NCBI GenBank assembly: GCA_902762375.1 | Contig: CACWNY010000037.1 | Location: 1-54,817 of the forward strand | Length of the DNA: 54,817 bases | From: an uncultured Ruminococcus sp. | GTDB lineage: Bacteria > Bacillota > Clostridia > Oscillospirales > Acutalibacteraceae | Direction: 5' to 3' | Shown here: in pieces, positions 43,596-53,120 of the stretch | How the letters are laid out: each line of letters opens with the position of its first letter | Position numbering within the stretch: position 1 is the stretch's first letter | Program-made: the position numbers and the translations under genes | The notes under the pieces: model-generated | The model's input: the letters and a program-made list of their open reading frames with translations, nothing else | Told to the model about the DNA's origin: nothing | The model's database searches: none

Positions 43596-45251
43596 ATGAT
43601 GATACAACAATCAGCAGATAAAATAAAATCCTTTATCAGAAAATACTGGATAGTTTTATTTATATTAGGAACGGTCGTTTATTTTGGCAGTTGCATTGTT
43701 GTCAATTTTGTGACAGGAAAAACATGGTACAATCCTGATATGTGTGTAGACGCTATGGTTGCTGAGCTTATGGCAGATGAACTCACATTATTTCCACAGG
43801 ACTGGACTTTCAGCAATCAATATTTTATTGTTTCCGCCCCTGTATTAGGAGCTGTTTTCAATTATTTCACAGGAAATGGTTTTTATGCGATGGCATTAGC
43901 TTCAAGTGTCATGATGGTGGGGATATATCTGAGTTATATCTGGTGTCTGAAACCGTTTGTGTCACATAAGACATTATTTGTCGGATTGTTTATTTTATCA
44001 GGCAGTCTGATATTCGGTACGAGTGCTTGTGACTATGTATATGGATTTCAGTTATTCTATACGATGAGCAGTTATTATGCCAGTTATGTCATTGGCGGAT
44101 TTCTGACATTGGGGTTGTTTTTCAGAATTTACAAATCCGTGAATTTTCATCGTGTATGGTTTGTGATTATTGGTTTGCTGAACTTTGCTTTGGGAATGCA
44201 AAGTCTACGACAGACATTGGTATTTATTATGCCGATGGTGATAGTTGCTGTCTATGTCTGTATTATCCGAAAACAGAAAACAAAAAAAATATTCTGGTTT
44301 TCTTTGGGCGTATTGGTTTGTAATATTGTGGGAATTATCGCTATCAAAATATTGGTGAAAGTCTTATCTGTAAATACCAATAAACTGATAAACGACCTTC
44401 AGTTTCATAGCAGTATTGCTGAACTATGGGAACATTTACAGGAGGAAATCAATAATCTGTATAAGATTTGTGGGTTATACTTATGGGAGTATATAAAACT
44501 GGAAAAAGTTTTTGTTATTGTTTTTGTGGGAACTTTATTTGCGATTTTATGTGTGATAACGGCTGTTGTACTTATATTGGTGCGAAAAGATACATCACCA
44601 TTGGCAATAGCTGTGCTATGGTGTTTTGTCAGTATTTGTTTAGTGTTCGGCGTAGGGGTAGTGTTGTTCAGTAACAGACCGATATATTATTTTGCATGGT
44701 ATTTTTTAGTTGGTTTCAGTATTGGATATCTGTTCAGCGAATGGAAGAAATACAAAGTACTCAAAGCGATATTTCTGATGTTTATTCTGTTAGTTGGTCT
44801 GACAAACTATTACACGAATTTTTACGGTGACTTTTTCAGACACCATGACAGAAATCAGTTTTATCAGGAACTGACACAAGAAATAGTGGACGATAATATC
44901 CGATATGTTTATTTATGTGATGTATGGAATACAGACGCATCAATTTATTGCTATGCCGACGGTAATATTGAAGTGGCAGCGTGTATATTTGATGACGAAC
45001 TTGGGTTATTGAAGTCGTATCCTTCACCCAAACATAACACTGCATACAACAAGGAAAATCTTAAGAATGCCTACATTCTCTTTATAGGCAGACAGATAGA
45101 CCCGATAGAAAACAGTACAGATAGCAAAATGAAGCGTTTTCTGGAAAAGCTGGAATTTGTCAGAGAAAAGAAAGGTAACGGCAGAATGGAAAGAACCATA
45201 AAAATATACAAGCCCAAAGAAGATGTATTTTACAGAGAAAATGTGAAATGA
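43596..45251 (+). CDS. Polytopic membrane protein, copy 1 of a tandem pair
   Basis: A 551-residue protein with about 12 predicted membrane segments and a C-terminal soluble part of ~110 residues. I do not recognise the family. The first extracytoplasmic loop has conserved acidic residues (WYNPDMCVDAMVAELMADELTLFPQDWTF), a pattern compatible with a GT-C-type glycosyltransferase, but this is a guess. It shares both ends with the next protein: KYWIVLFILGT near the N-terminus and KIYKPKEDVFYREN at the C-terminus. It lies 27 bases after mutS and overlaps the next gene by four bases (ATGA). Confidence 0.75.
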   Translation: MMIQQSADKIKSFIRKYWIVLFILGTVVYFGSCIVVNFVTGKTWYNPDMCVDAMVAELMADELTLFPQDWTFSNQYFIVSAPVLGAVFNYFTGNGFYAMALASSVMMVGIYLSYIWCLKPFVSHKTLFVGLFILSGSLIFGTSACDYVYGFQLFYTMSSYYASYVIGGFLTLGLFFRIYKSVNFHRVWFVIIGLLNFALGMQSLRQTLVFIMPMVIVAVYVCIIRKQKTKKIFWFSLGVLVCNIVGIIAIKILVKVLSVNTNKLINDLQFHSSIAELWEHLQEEINNLYKICGLYLWEYIKLEKVFVIVFVGTLFAILCVITAVVLILVRKDTSPLAIAVLWCFVSICLVFGVGVVLFSNRPIYYFAWYFLVGFSIGYLFSEWKKYKVLKAIFLMFILLVGLTNYYTNFYGDFFRHHDRNQFYQELTQEIVDDNIRYVYLCDVWNTDASIYCYADGNIEVAACIFDDELGLLKSYPSPKHNTAYNKENLKNAYILFIGRQIDPIENSTDSKMKRFLEKLEFVREKKGNGRMERTIKIYKPKEDVFYRENVK

Positions 45252-46921
45252 AAAACCAAAAACAGGGAAAGGTATGTTACAGAATGAATAAACTGCAAAA
45301 TAATCGGATATATCTGTTGGTAAGAAAATACTGGATAGTTTTATTTATATTAGGAACAGCTGTTTATTTTGGCAGTTGCATTGTTATCAATTTTATTGGA
45401 AGATTGTGGTACAATGTAGATATGTATTCTGATGCTTTTGTAGCGGAATTAATGGCAGATGAAATGACACTGTTTCCAAGTAGCTGGACATTTGGTAATC
45501 AATATTATGTTGTAGCTACACCCGTACTGGGAGCAATCATTTTTAAAATCATAGGGAACAGTTTTTATGCTATGGCTTTGGCATCTTCTCTGATGATGGT
45601 AGGTATTTATTTAAGTTATATCTGGTGTGTAAAACCGTTTGTGAAAAAGAAAGTATTAATTGTAGGATTGTTTGCTTTATCAGGTGGAATCCTTTTTGGA
45701 ACAAGTGCAAGCAATTCTATATTAGGTTTCCAACTTTTATATACGATGGCTAGTTATTATGCCTGTTATACCATAGGCATATTTTTCACAGCAGGAATAT
45801 TTTTAAGAATTTATAAGGGAATTTCTATCCGTAAATTTTATTTAGTTGTTGCTATACTTTTGAATTTTACTTTAGGAATGCATAGTTTAAGAGAAACATT
45901 AATCTTGAATATACCATTAGTTTTAATGTCTTTTTATTTATTTTTTATCAAGGCAGAAAATGGCAGGAAAACAATTTTATTTTCATTGGCGATGTTGTTG
46001 AGTAATGGTGTTGGAATTATTCTGATGAAAATTCTTATCAAAGTGATGAATATCAGGTCAAATCCCGTGATTTCGAAATTAGAATTTTATTTGTTCGATA
46101 AAGAACATTTTGTTCGAGAAATCAGACAATTCAGTCAGATGTTGGGGTTACATTTTTTGAAAATGGCAAAATTTGATAAAATATGTATTCTTCTTTTTAT
46201 CAGTGCAATCTTGACTATTTTATGTGTTATATTTTCGGTTGTCAGGATATTGTTCAAAAAAGATACTTCACCACTTGCGTTGATGATATTGTTATGTTTT
46301 GTCAGTATGTTGCTTGTCATATGTGTTGGTTTAGTATTGTTTTACAATAGAGATACCTATTATTTTATGTGGTATTTTCTTGTTATGCTGAGTGTATGTT
46401 ACTGTCTTGAAAGTTTGCAAGGCAAAAGGATAAGCAAAGGAATATTGTTGTGTTTGTTGCTTTTCATCGGAATGGTGAATTATTATTGTAATTTTTATAC
46501 GGATTTTGTTCATTATCGTGACGAAAATGAATTTTACAACAGACTGACAGAAGAAATTTCAGAAGATGATATACAATATATTTATGCCTATGAATGGGAT
46601 AAAGCCTATCCGATATATTGTTATTCGAACAATCGTATAAAAATAGGAATATACGATGGTATTTACGAAAATGGTCTGGTAAATTCGTTACAATGTCTGA
46701 AATGTGATTATGTATTTGAGAAAGAAAATCTGGATAAAGCCTATTTTATATTTTCAGAGGATACTTATCAGGTGTTAATGAAAGACGAAAAAGAAAATTT
46801 TGAAAATCTTCTTTCCAGATTGCAATTTGTCAAAGAAATAAACTATGAAAGTAAACGATTGAATGAAAATGTAAAAATATACAAGCCCAAAGAAGATGTA
46901 TTTTACAGAGAGAACGATTAG
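45248..46921 (+). CDS. Polytopic membrane protein, copy 2 of a tandem pair
   Basis: A paralogue of the preceding protein, 557 residues, with the same ~12-segment topology, the loop WYNVDMYSDAFVAELMADEMTLFPSSWTF, and the same C-terminal end. The DNA around 45.9-46.5 kb is visibly more AT-rich than copy 1, and divergence is strongest in the middle membrane segments and in the C-terminal soluble domain. The ATG overlaps the stop of copy 1 (ATGA); a second in-frame ATG 12 codons on is possible. It sits 23 bases upstream of mutL. The function is unknown; both could be sugar or lipid transferases. Confidence 0.75.
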   Translation: MKNQKQGKVCYRMNKLQNNRIYLLVRKYWIVLFILGTAVYFGSCIVINFIGRLWYNVDMYSDAFVAELMADEMTLFPSSWTFGNQYYVVATPVLGAIIFKIIGNSFYAMALASSLMMVGIYLSYIWCVKPFVKKKVLIVGLFALSGGILFGTSASNSILGFQLLYTMASYYACYTIGIFFTAGIFLRIYKGISIRKFYLVVAILLNFTLGMHSLRETLILNIPLVLMSFYLFFIKAENGRKTILFSLAMLLSNGVGIILMKILIKVMNIRSNPVISKLEFYLFDKEHFVREIRQFSQMLGLHFLKMAKFDKICILLFISAILTILCVIFSVVRILFKKDTSPLALMILLCFVSMLLVICVGLVLFYNRDTYYFMWYFLVMLSVCYCLESLQGKRISKGILLCLLLFIGMVNYYCNFYTDFVHYRDENEFYNRLTEEISEDDIQYIYAYEWDKAYPIYCYSNNRIKIGIYDGIYENGLVNSLQCLKCDYVFEKENLDKAYFIFSEDTYQVLMKDEKENFENLLSRLQFVKEINYESKRLNENVKIYKPKEDVFYREND

Positions 46922-46944
46922 GAAAAGATAAAGGTTGACGAGAT

Positions 46945-48990
46945 ATGGGGATAATCAATGTTTTAGACAAGAGCATAGCGGAGCTGATAGCGGCAGGAGA
47001 AGTTGTAGAAAGACCGTGTTCAGTGATTAAGGAACTGACAGAAAACTCCATAGATGCAGGAGCGACAGCAATCACAGTAGAGATAAAGAACGGGGGAGTC
47101 AAATACATACGGATTACCGACAACGGAATAGGTATTGCGAAAGAAGATGTACCGAAAGCCTTTTTGCGTCATGCAACGAGTAAAGTCGGAAAGGCAGACG
47201 ACCTTGACAGTATTGCGACTTTAGGGTTTCGGGGAGAGGCATTAGCATCGATATGTGCGGTAGCGAAAGTGCAGATGATAACCCGACATAAAGACGAAGA
47301 AACAGGGACATTATACGAAATTGAAGCCAGCGAAGAGCAAAAATATGAAGAAGCAGGTTGTCCGCAGGGAACGACAATTATTGTCAGAGATATATTTTAC
47401 AATGTGCCTGCCAGAATGAAATTTTTAAAAAAAGATGTTGCGGAAGGAAATGCGATTGCCAACATTATCGACAAACTTGCCATGTCGCATAGTGAGGTAG
47501 CGTTTACTTTTATTCGTGACGGTAAGCAGGTATTAAAGACATCAGGAGATAAGCAACTTAAATCAGCAATATATGCTGTATATGGCAAAGAATTTGTCAG
47601 CAAGTTAATACCGATGGAATATTCACTCAACGGTGTCAATATACAGGGGTATATCACGAAACCTGAATTTGGCAGAGCCAACAGAAATATGCAGAACTTT
47701 TTCATTAACGGAAGATATGTCAAATCTGTCACTGCGTGTAAAGCACTGGAAGAGGCATACAAAGGCAGGATTATGGTGGGGAAATTACCGTCTTGTGTAT
47801 TGCATATTACTTTGCCGCTGGAAAGTATAGATGTCAATGTACACCCTGCAAAAACAGAGATAAGATTTGTCAATGAACGACCTGTTTTTGATGTTGTCTA
47901 TCATGGAACAAAGACAGCATTACTGAAATATGACACGCCGAAAGAAATTGATTTAGAGAAACTTTCTGCCAATCATTTTGTCAGAAGAAACCCGTTTCGC
48001 TTTGAAGGAGGGGAACAGCCACAACAGGTAACTACACCTCCTGTTCTCATAACGGAACGAAATACACCCATTCAGGATATTTCTAAAACTGACGAACCCG
48101 AAATTTTCACTCCACCAAAGAGAACTTTTACATCTCCCGTTTTCAAAACGGAACAGTCATTAAAGTCCATCAATTCTCCCAAAAATATTTCTGATGATGA
48201 ACCTGAAATTTTCATTCCCGAAAAGACAATATTTCCCTCTGAAACTATTCCTATAATTTCAGAACATAAAGTATCTGTACAGAAAGAAGAAAGTTCGACC
48301 AAAGAACATTTACCTGAAAATTCTCCGTTACTTATTCCAACAGAAAAAGTGATAAACGAACAACTCCCCGAAAAGCCACTTTCCGAAGATAGTTCAGAAA
48401 CTTTATTTCCAACGGAAAAAGAAGATTTACATTATTTAGGAGAAGCCTTTTCCACATATATTATGGTACAGAAAGGCAAGGATAAGATAATATTTATTGA
48501 CAAACACGCTGCACATGAAAGAATTATCTATGAAAGACTGAAAAAGGAACATGGCAAAGGGTATATGCAAGGGTTACTGACCCCTGTTATCGTCACATTG
48601 ACCAAAGAAGAATATCCCGTACTGATTGCTAACAAGGAACGACTTAAAGCCTACAATTTTGATATTGACGATTTCGGTGACGGCAAGATAGCGGTGAGAG
48701 GAATACCACAGTATGTAGAAAACGGTGATATTGAAGATATGATGGTAGAAATCGCCGACAACCTACTTAACCGTAAAAAAGACCTGAATACTGAGCAAAT
48801 GGACTGGGTTTATCACAGTGTATCATGTCGTTCAGCGATAAAGGCAGGAAACAAAAATCACGAAATGGAACTGATGGAAATTGCCCGTATCGTTGATGAA
48901 AATGAGGACATCAGATATTGTCCGCACGGCAGACCCGTTTGTTTTGTGCTGACAAAAAAGGAACTGGAAAAACAATTCGGCAGGGTGTGA
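46945..48990 (+). CDS. mutL: DNA mismatch repair protein MutL
   Basis: MutL is an ATPase and nicking endonuclease recruited by MutS. The GHKL ATPase motifs are ELTENSIDAGAT, DNGIGI and LGFRGEALASI in the first ~110 residues. A Pro/Glu/Ser/Thr-rich linker occupies about 345-490. The C-terminal dimerisation domain carries the endonuclease motif DKHAAHERIIYE (about 518-529), then SCRSAIKAG and CPHGRPVCF, so this is the nicking type found in organisms without MutH. It has 681 residues. miaA follows after 4 bases. Confidence 0.97.
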   Translation: MGIINVLDKSIAELIAAGEVVERPCSVIKELTENSIDAGATAITVEIKNGGVKYIRITDNGIGIAKEDVPKAFLRHATSKVGKADDLDSIATLGFRGEALASICAVAKVQMITRHKDEETGTLYEIEASEEQKYEEAGCPQGTTIIVRDIFYNVPARMKFLKKDVAEGNAIANIIDKLAMSHSEVAFTFIRDGKQVLKTSGDKQLKSAIYAVYGKEFVSKLIPMEYSLNGVNIQGYITKPEFGRANRNMQNFFINGRYVKSVTACKALEEAYKGRIMVGKLPSCVLHITLPLESIDVNVHPAKTEIRFVNERPVFDVVYHGTKTALLKYDTPKEIDLEKLSANHFVRRNPFRFEGGEQPQQVTTPPVLITERNTPIQDISKTDEPEIFTPPKRTFTSPVFKTEQSLKSINSPKNISDDEPEIFIPEKTIFPSETIPIISEHKVSVQKEESSTKEHLPENSPLLIPTEKVINEQLPEKPLSEDSSETLFPTEKEDLHYLGEAFSTYIMVQKGKDKIIFIDKHAAHERIIYERLKKEHGKGYMQGLLTPVIVTLTKEEYPVLIANKERLKAYNFDIDDFGDGKIAVRGIPQYVENGDIEDMMVEIADNLLNRKKDLNTEQMDWVYHSVSCRSAIKAGNKNHEMELMEIARIVDENEDIRYCPHGRPVCFVLTKKELEKQFGRV

Positions 48991-48994
48991 TAAT

Positions 48995-49963
48995 TTGACA
49001 TCAAAAGAAAAAATACCATTGATAGTGATATGTGGAGCTACAGCGTCAGGAAAAACGGCACTTGGCATAGAACTGGCAAAGCTATTCAACGGAGAAATCG
49101 TTTCAGCGGATTCCATGCAGATATACAAAGGTATGACGATAGCCACAGCAAAGCCGACAGCAAAAGAAATGCAAGGTATTCCTCATCACATGATGGATTT
49201 TCTTTCTCCCGAAAGCAGTTACAGTGTAGCGGAATATGTTAAAGAGGCAAAATCCGTCATAGCGGATATTTATTCAAGAAAGAAAACACCGTTGCTGGTA
49301 GGTGGTACAGGATTATATATTCAATCTCTGTTAGAAAACATTTGTTTTGGAGAAATTGATGTTGATGAAAACCTCAGACAAGAACTTTATGACCGTTTGC
49401 AAAGAGAGGGAGCAGAAAATTTACTTCATGAACTTGCCGTTTTTGATGAACAATCCGCCCAGAGAATAGGTACAGCCAATCACCGCCGACTGATAAGAGC
49501 CATAGAAATTTATTACACCACAGGCAAAACTATGACAGAATTTATCGAAAATTCCAAAAATGAACCATCACCATACCGAGATGTACGCATAGGGCTGACT
49601 TGTCAGGACAGGCAGAAACTATATGACCGAATTAACCGCCGTGTAGATGAGATGATACAAAGCGGACTGATTGACGAAGCAAAAGAATATTTGTCAAAGC
49701 ATTATTCCAACACATCAGCGAAAGCCATAGGTTATAAAGAGCTGTCCCCTTATTTTGAAGGTACTTTATCTTTTACGGACGCCGTTGAAAATTTAAAGCA
49801 GGCGACACGGCGTTATGCCAAAAGACAACTGACATGGTTCAGACGAGATAAAGAAATCCACTGGTTGTATACCGATACGACAGAAAAAGATGAACTTATC
49901 AAAAAAGCAGTTGCAATTATTAAAAAAAGCGGTATACTTATAGATAGTATAAAGGGAGTTTAA
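48995..49963 (+). CDS. miaA: tRNA dimethylallyltransferase MiaA
   Basis: MiaA transfers dimethylallyl from DMAPP to the N6 of A37 in tRNA, making the substrate of MiaB. The P-loop is CGATASGKTALGIELAK (about residues 11-27). SADSMQIYKGMTIATAKPT and GGTGLYIQSLL are characteristic, and RRYAKRQLTWFRRDKEIHWL closes the protein. The start is TTG 48995, shortly after the mutL stop. It has 322 residues. The last codons run directly into a repeat block, with the TAA stop in its first bases. Confidence 0.96.
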   Translation: MTSKEKIPLIVICGATASGKTALGIELAKLFNGEIVSADSMQIYKGMTIATAKPTAKEMQGIPHHMMDFLSPESSYSVAEYVKEAKSVIADIYSRKKTPLLVGGTGLYIQSLLENICFGEIDVDENLRQELYDRLQREGAENLLHELAVFDEQSAQRIGTANHRRLIRAIEIYYTTGKTMTEFIENSKNEPSPYRDVRIGLTCQDRQKLYDRINRRVDEMIQSGLIDEAKEYLSKHYSNTSAKAIGYKELSPYFEGTLSFTDAVENLKQATRRYAKRQLTWFRRDKEIHWLYTDTTEKDELIKKAVAIIKKSGILIDSIKGV

Positions 49964-50240
49964 AGGGTTTAAGGGCTTTGCCCTTAAAAATCCCACAAGG
50001 GGCGTTGCCCCTTGACCCCATGAATTTTGATGAGTTTAAGGGCTTTGCCCTTAAAAATCCCACAAGGGGCGTTGCCCCTTGACCCCACGAACTTTTTGAA
50101 AAAAGTTCGACAAAAACTTGGATAAACAATCCGAACGAAGTGAGCCTTGAAAGTTTTTTGTCCACTTTTTTCAAAAAAGTGGGCAGGGTTAAGGGGCGGC
50201 AGCCCCTTAGCAGGATTTTTAAGGGCGGCAGCCCTTAAAT
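49962..50240. repeat. Repeat block miaA/HlyD-like gene
   Basis: Nothing but repeats fills the 298-bp gap: AAGGGCTTTGCCCTT and AAGGGGCGTTGCCCCTT twice in direct order with GACCCCATGAA or GACCCCACGAA between, CGAACTTTT/AAAAGTTCG, CCGAACGAAGTGAGCC, then CCACTTTT/AAAAGTGG, AAGGGGCGGCAGCCCCTT and AAGGGCGGCAGCCCTT. No promoter is evident. Confidence 0.8.
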
Positions 50241-50261
50241 CGAACTCCCGACAAGGAGAAG

Positions 50262-51638
50262 ATGATGTTGCAGATAGTTGTGAACTTTATATCTTTTATC
50301 ATCAATTTTTTTATCAACATGATAAGATTTATCCGACGACATTTTATTTGGGTCACGGTAATTTTGTTGTTAAGTATTGGTGTAATATCCATAGTGGGGC
50401 AGAGGATAGAAAATAATGTTTCTATGGTATATGTAGAAACGGCACAATATGAAACCATTCCCAAGACCCTCAACACCAAAGCCTATATTCTGCGTAACGA
50501 AAGCTACATTACCAACGACAGCGGAGGAGTACTCAGTTATAATATAGAAGACTGTGACGCTATCGAAAAAGGTGGTGTTATTGCTAATGTATATGAGAAT
50601 GAAACTGACGCAATCAACGCTATCAACATTAAAAAGTTAAACAGCGAAATTGAAAATCTGCGAAAAATCAATACTATGTCAAATGTTGTAGGAGCTTCAC
50701 TGGAGTCCATCAACAAAAGTCTGAATACCAATATCCAGACTTTTATTAGTGATACCAAAAACAATAATTTTACGGAAGTCTCCAAATCGTTGGACGGTCT
50801 TTTGTATTCCATGAATGAAAAGCAGATAATTACAGGAAAGGTCACCGATTTCAATGAGAGAATTGAAACGCTTCAGAATGAAAAATTAGTGTTGGAACAG
50901 TCCGTCAAGCCGTCCATAGGGCAGATTACTTCAGGGATAGCGGGCGTATTTACCAGTCATACGGACGGTTATGAAAATTTGTTTGATTATACACAGGTCA
51001 GGAATATGACCTATCCGCAACTTGTCAATATTCAGGAGGCAAATGTCAAAGAACCCTCACAGAATATCATAGGTAAAGTTATTTCTCAGGTCAACTGGTA
51101 TTTGTGTTGTCCGATAGGGGAGAAAGATGTGGAAAGTCTTGGTGAAATTTCCGACAAGGTAGAAATTTACATTCCCTATGTTTCCACAACAGCCATCAAT
51201 GCTGAACTTATCACGGTCAACAATGATTACAACAGCGGTTGTGCTGTTGCAATTTTTGAATGTAAAGATATGAATATCACCTTATCCAAAATCCGCAATG
51301 AAGAAGTAAACATTGCCGTGAAGAAATATGAGGGCATAAAAATTCCGAAAAAGGCGATATACACCGATAAAGTTACACGAACCGTTGATAATGAAGATGG
51401 TACAACCCGAACAGAAGAAGCCGAAGTAAAGGGAGTATATATTTTACACGGAAACGAACTGAAATTCCGTGAGATTGTCACTTTATACGAAACGGAAGAA
51501 TTTGTATTATGTGACAGTAACGAAGAAAATGAGAACTTATTCAGTCATAGTACCGTAAAACTGTACGATAAAATTGTTATGGAAGGAACGGATTTATATG
51601 CAGGAAAAATTGTTATGCAATCCGCAGAAATTGAATGA
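50262..51638 (+). CDS. HlyD-like membrane-anchored adaptor protein
   Basis: A 458-residue protein with a long N-terminal hydrophobic region (about residues 6-48) and a predicted external part. It resembles the periplasmic-adaptor (HlyD/membrane-fusion) fold: an AYILRNESYITNDSGGVLSYNIEDCDAIEKGGVIA beta-barrel/lipoyl-like segment, a helical hairpin (about 125-220), and a C-terminal beta segment with a KIPKKAIYTD motif. No transporter ATPase or permease lies nearby. Similar proteins occur next to yggS-sepF in other clostridia, suggesting an envelope or division role; that is inference. GGAGAAG precedes the start region. It overlaps yggS by 41 bases. Confidence 0.65.
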   Translation: MMLQIVVNFISFIINFFINMIRFIRRHFIWVTVILLLSIGVISIVGQRIENNVSMVYVETAQYETIPKTLNTKAYILRNESYITNDSGGVLSYNIEDCDAIEKGGVIANVYENETDAINAINIKKLNSEIENLRKINTMSNVVGASLESINKSLNTNIQTFISDTKNNNFTEVSKSLDGLLYSMNEKQIITGKVTDFNERIETLQNEKLVLEQSVKPSIGQITSGIAGVFTSHTDGYENLFDYTQVRNMTYPQLVNIQEANVKEPSQNIIGKVISQVNWYLCCPIGEKDVESLGEISDKVEIYIPYVSTTAINAELITVNNDYNSGCAVAIFECKDMNITLSKIRNEEVNIAVKKYEGIKIPKKAIYTDKVTRTVDNEDGTTRTEEAEVKGVYILHGNELKFREIVTLYETEEFVLCDSNEENENLFSHSTVKLYDKIVMEGTDLYAGKIVMQSAEIE

Positions 51639-52329
51639 TATTGAATATAACTACCGAACGATAGAAGAGAATATCAGTCGTTGTGCGATGAGTGTAGGAA
51701 AGAAAAGGGAAGACATTATTTTTCTGTCAGCGACCAAGACAGTAGATGTGGCATATATCAACTATGCTATCAGTTTAGGGTTATCCTACATAGGCGAGAA
51801 CAAGGTACAGGAATTGTTAAGCAAATACGATAACTACAATCTTGAACACTGTTCATTGCAGTTTATAGGACATATGCAAAGTAATAAGATACGGCAGATT
51901 GTGGATAAAGTAGATATGGTACAGTCCATAGACAGTGTGAAATTAATGCAGGAACTTTCCAGACAAAGCAAGAAACAGGGCAAGACCACAGATATTTTAT
52001 TGGAAGTCAATATAGGAAAAGAAGAGAGCAAATCAGGAATATTTCCCGAAAGGCTGGAAGAACTTTGTTATGAGGCAAGTCAGATAGAGAACATCAGGGT
52101 AAGGGGACTGATGACAATACCGCCAATTTGTGAGGATAGCCAAAAAATTTCGGCATATTTTTCAGCTATGTACAATTTGTTTGTTGACATGAAAGGCAAA
52201 AACATGGATAATATAGATATGACTTATTTATCTATGGGAATGTCCTCAGATTACGAAGAAGCCATCAAATGCGGAGCGAACATGGTAAGGATAGGGTCAT
52301 CGCTTTTTGGAGCAAGGGTTTACCGATAA
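51598..52329 (+). CDS. PLP-homeostasis protein YggS/YlmE
   Basis: A single-domain PLP-binding protein of the alanine-racemase-like fold that buffers free pyridoxal phosphate and affects amino-acid pools. The PLP lysine lies in LSATKTVD (about residues 42-49). IGENKVQELLSKY, LQFIGHMQSNKIR and LSMGMSSDYEEAIKCGANMVRIGSSLFG are family motifs. I use ATG 51598 with AAGGA upstream, so the start lies inside the 3' end of the preceding gene. It has 243 residues. It begins the ylmE-ylmF-ylmH-divIVA order known from Bacillus. Confidence 0.94.
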   Translation: MQEKLLCNPQKLNDIEYNYRTIEENISRCAMSVGKKREDIIFLSATKTVDVAYINYAISLGLSYIGENKVQELLSKYDNYNLEHCSLQFIGHMQSNKIRQIVDKVDMVQSIDSVKLMQELSRQSKKQGKTTDILLEVNIGKEESKSGIFPERLEELCYEASQIENIRVRGLMTIPPICEDSQKISAYFSAMYNLFVDMKGKNMDNIDMTYLSMGMSSDYEEAIKCGANMVRIGSSLFGARVYR

Positions 52330-52352
52330 AACACATTTCGGAGGATAAGGTT

Positions 52353-53114
52353 ATGGGAAAATTTTCGGACAGGTTCAGAGAATTATGGAATCAGGACGAC
52401 TTTGATGACGATTACGAAGAAGACGAGTATGACGAAGAAGAAAATGATACGGCGGATTACTTATATGGAAGAGGAAGTCGTTCATCAGCAAGGGGAAGAA
52501 GAGATACAGAAACATCACAGAAGAAAAACACAGGCAAACGGCATTCAGAAAGAAGAACCCGTAGTACAGAAGAAGAACTGGAAGATGACTTTATGAGAAA
52601 GTATGCAACAACCGGTTCCCGTTCGCAAAGTCGTGACAATAATACTTATGGCAATTACCGTTATCAGTCTGATAATGATTACAGCAGTTACAGTAATACC
52701 AATAATGATTACAGCAACACATCATCAGGTTATCAGAAAAATTATGACAATTCTACACCCGAATATGGGTACAGCAGTAGTGCAAGTAGTTACAGTGACA
52801 AAACATTTTTTGATATCAATGCCACAACAAAATTGCGTGTGGTATGTGTAAAACCGCAGTCATACGGCAATGATATCAAATATATAGCCGACCAGTTGAT
52901 AGAAAATTACACAATTTTACTCAATTTTGAAGAAACACCAAAGCACGATATCCGCAGTATAATTGATTTTATCAGCGGTTGTGCTTATGTCAAGCATGGA
53001 AAGGTACAGCGTATAGCCAAGAACATTTTTATCGTTACACCCGACAATGTAGAACTTAAAGGGGACAGTCTGATAGGTGAACTGGCGAACAACGGTGTAC
53101 TGATTGTCGAATAA
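52353..53114 (+). CDS. sepF: Cell division protein SepF with long disordered linker
   Basis: SepF anchors and bundles FtsZ at the membrane. The N-terminal amphipathic anchor is MGKFSDRFRELWN. A linker of about 155 residues follows, first acidic (DDFDDDYEEDEYDEEEND), then Ser/Arg-rich, then Asn/Tyr/Ser-rich (SYSNTNNDYSNTSSGY). The SepF domain occupies the last ~85 residues (RVVCVKPQSYGNDIKYIADQLI to FIVTPDNVEL). At 253 residues it is much longer than the ~150 of Bacillus SepF. ATG 52353 follows GGAGGATAAGG; an upstream ATG within yggS is not used. Confidence 0.93.
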   Translation: MGKFSDRFRELWNQDDFDDDYEEDEYDEEENDTADYLYGRGSRSSARGRRDTETSQKKNTGKRHSERRTRSTEEELEDDFMRKYATTGSRSQSRDNNTYGNYRYQSDNDYSSYSNTNNDYSNTSSGYQKNYDNSTPEYGYSSSASSYSDKTFFDINATTKLRVVCVKPQSYGNDIKYIADQLIENYTILLNFEETPKHDIRSIIDFISGCAYVKHGKVQRIAKNIFIVTPDNVELKGDSLIGELANNGVLIVE

Positions 53115-53120
53115 TACACA

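Noticed and set aside
43596..46921. Assignment of the tandem membrane proteins as sugar transferases or transporters by name
   Set aside because: Only topology and a few acidic residues support it. No diagnostic motif was recognised, so they are left as unknown polytopic proteins.
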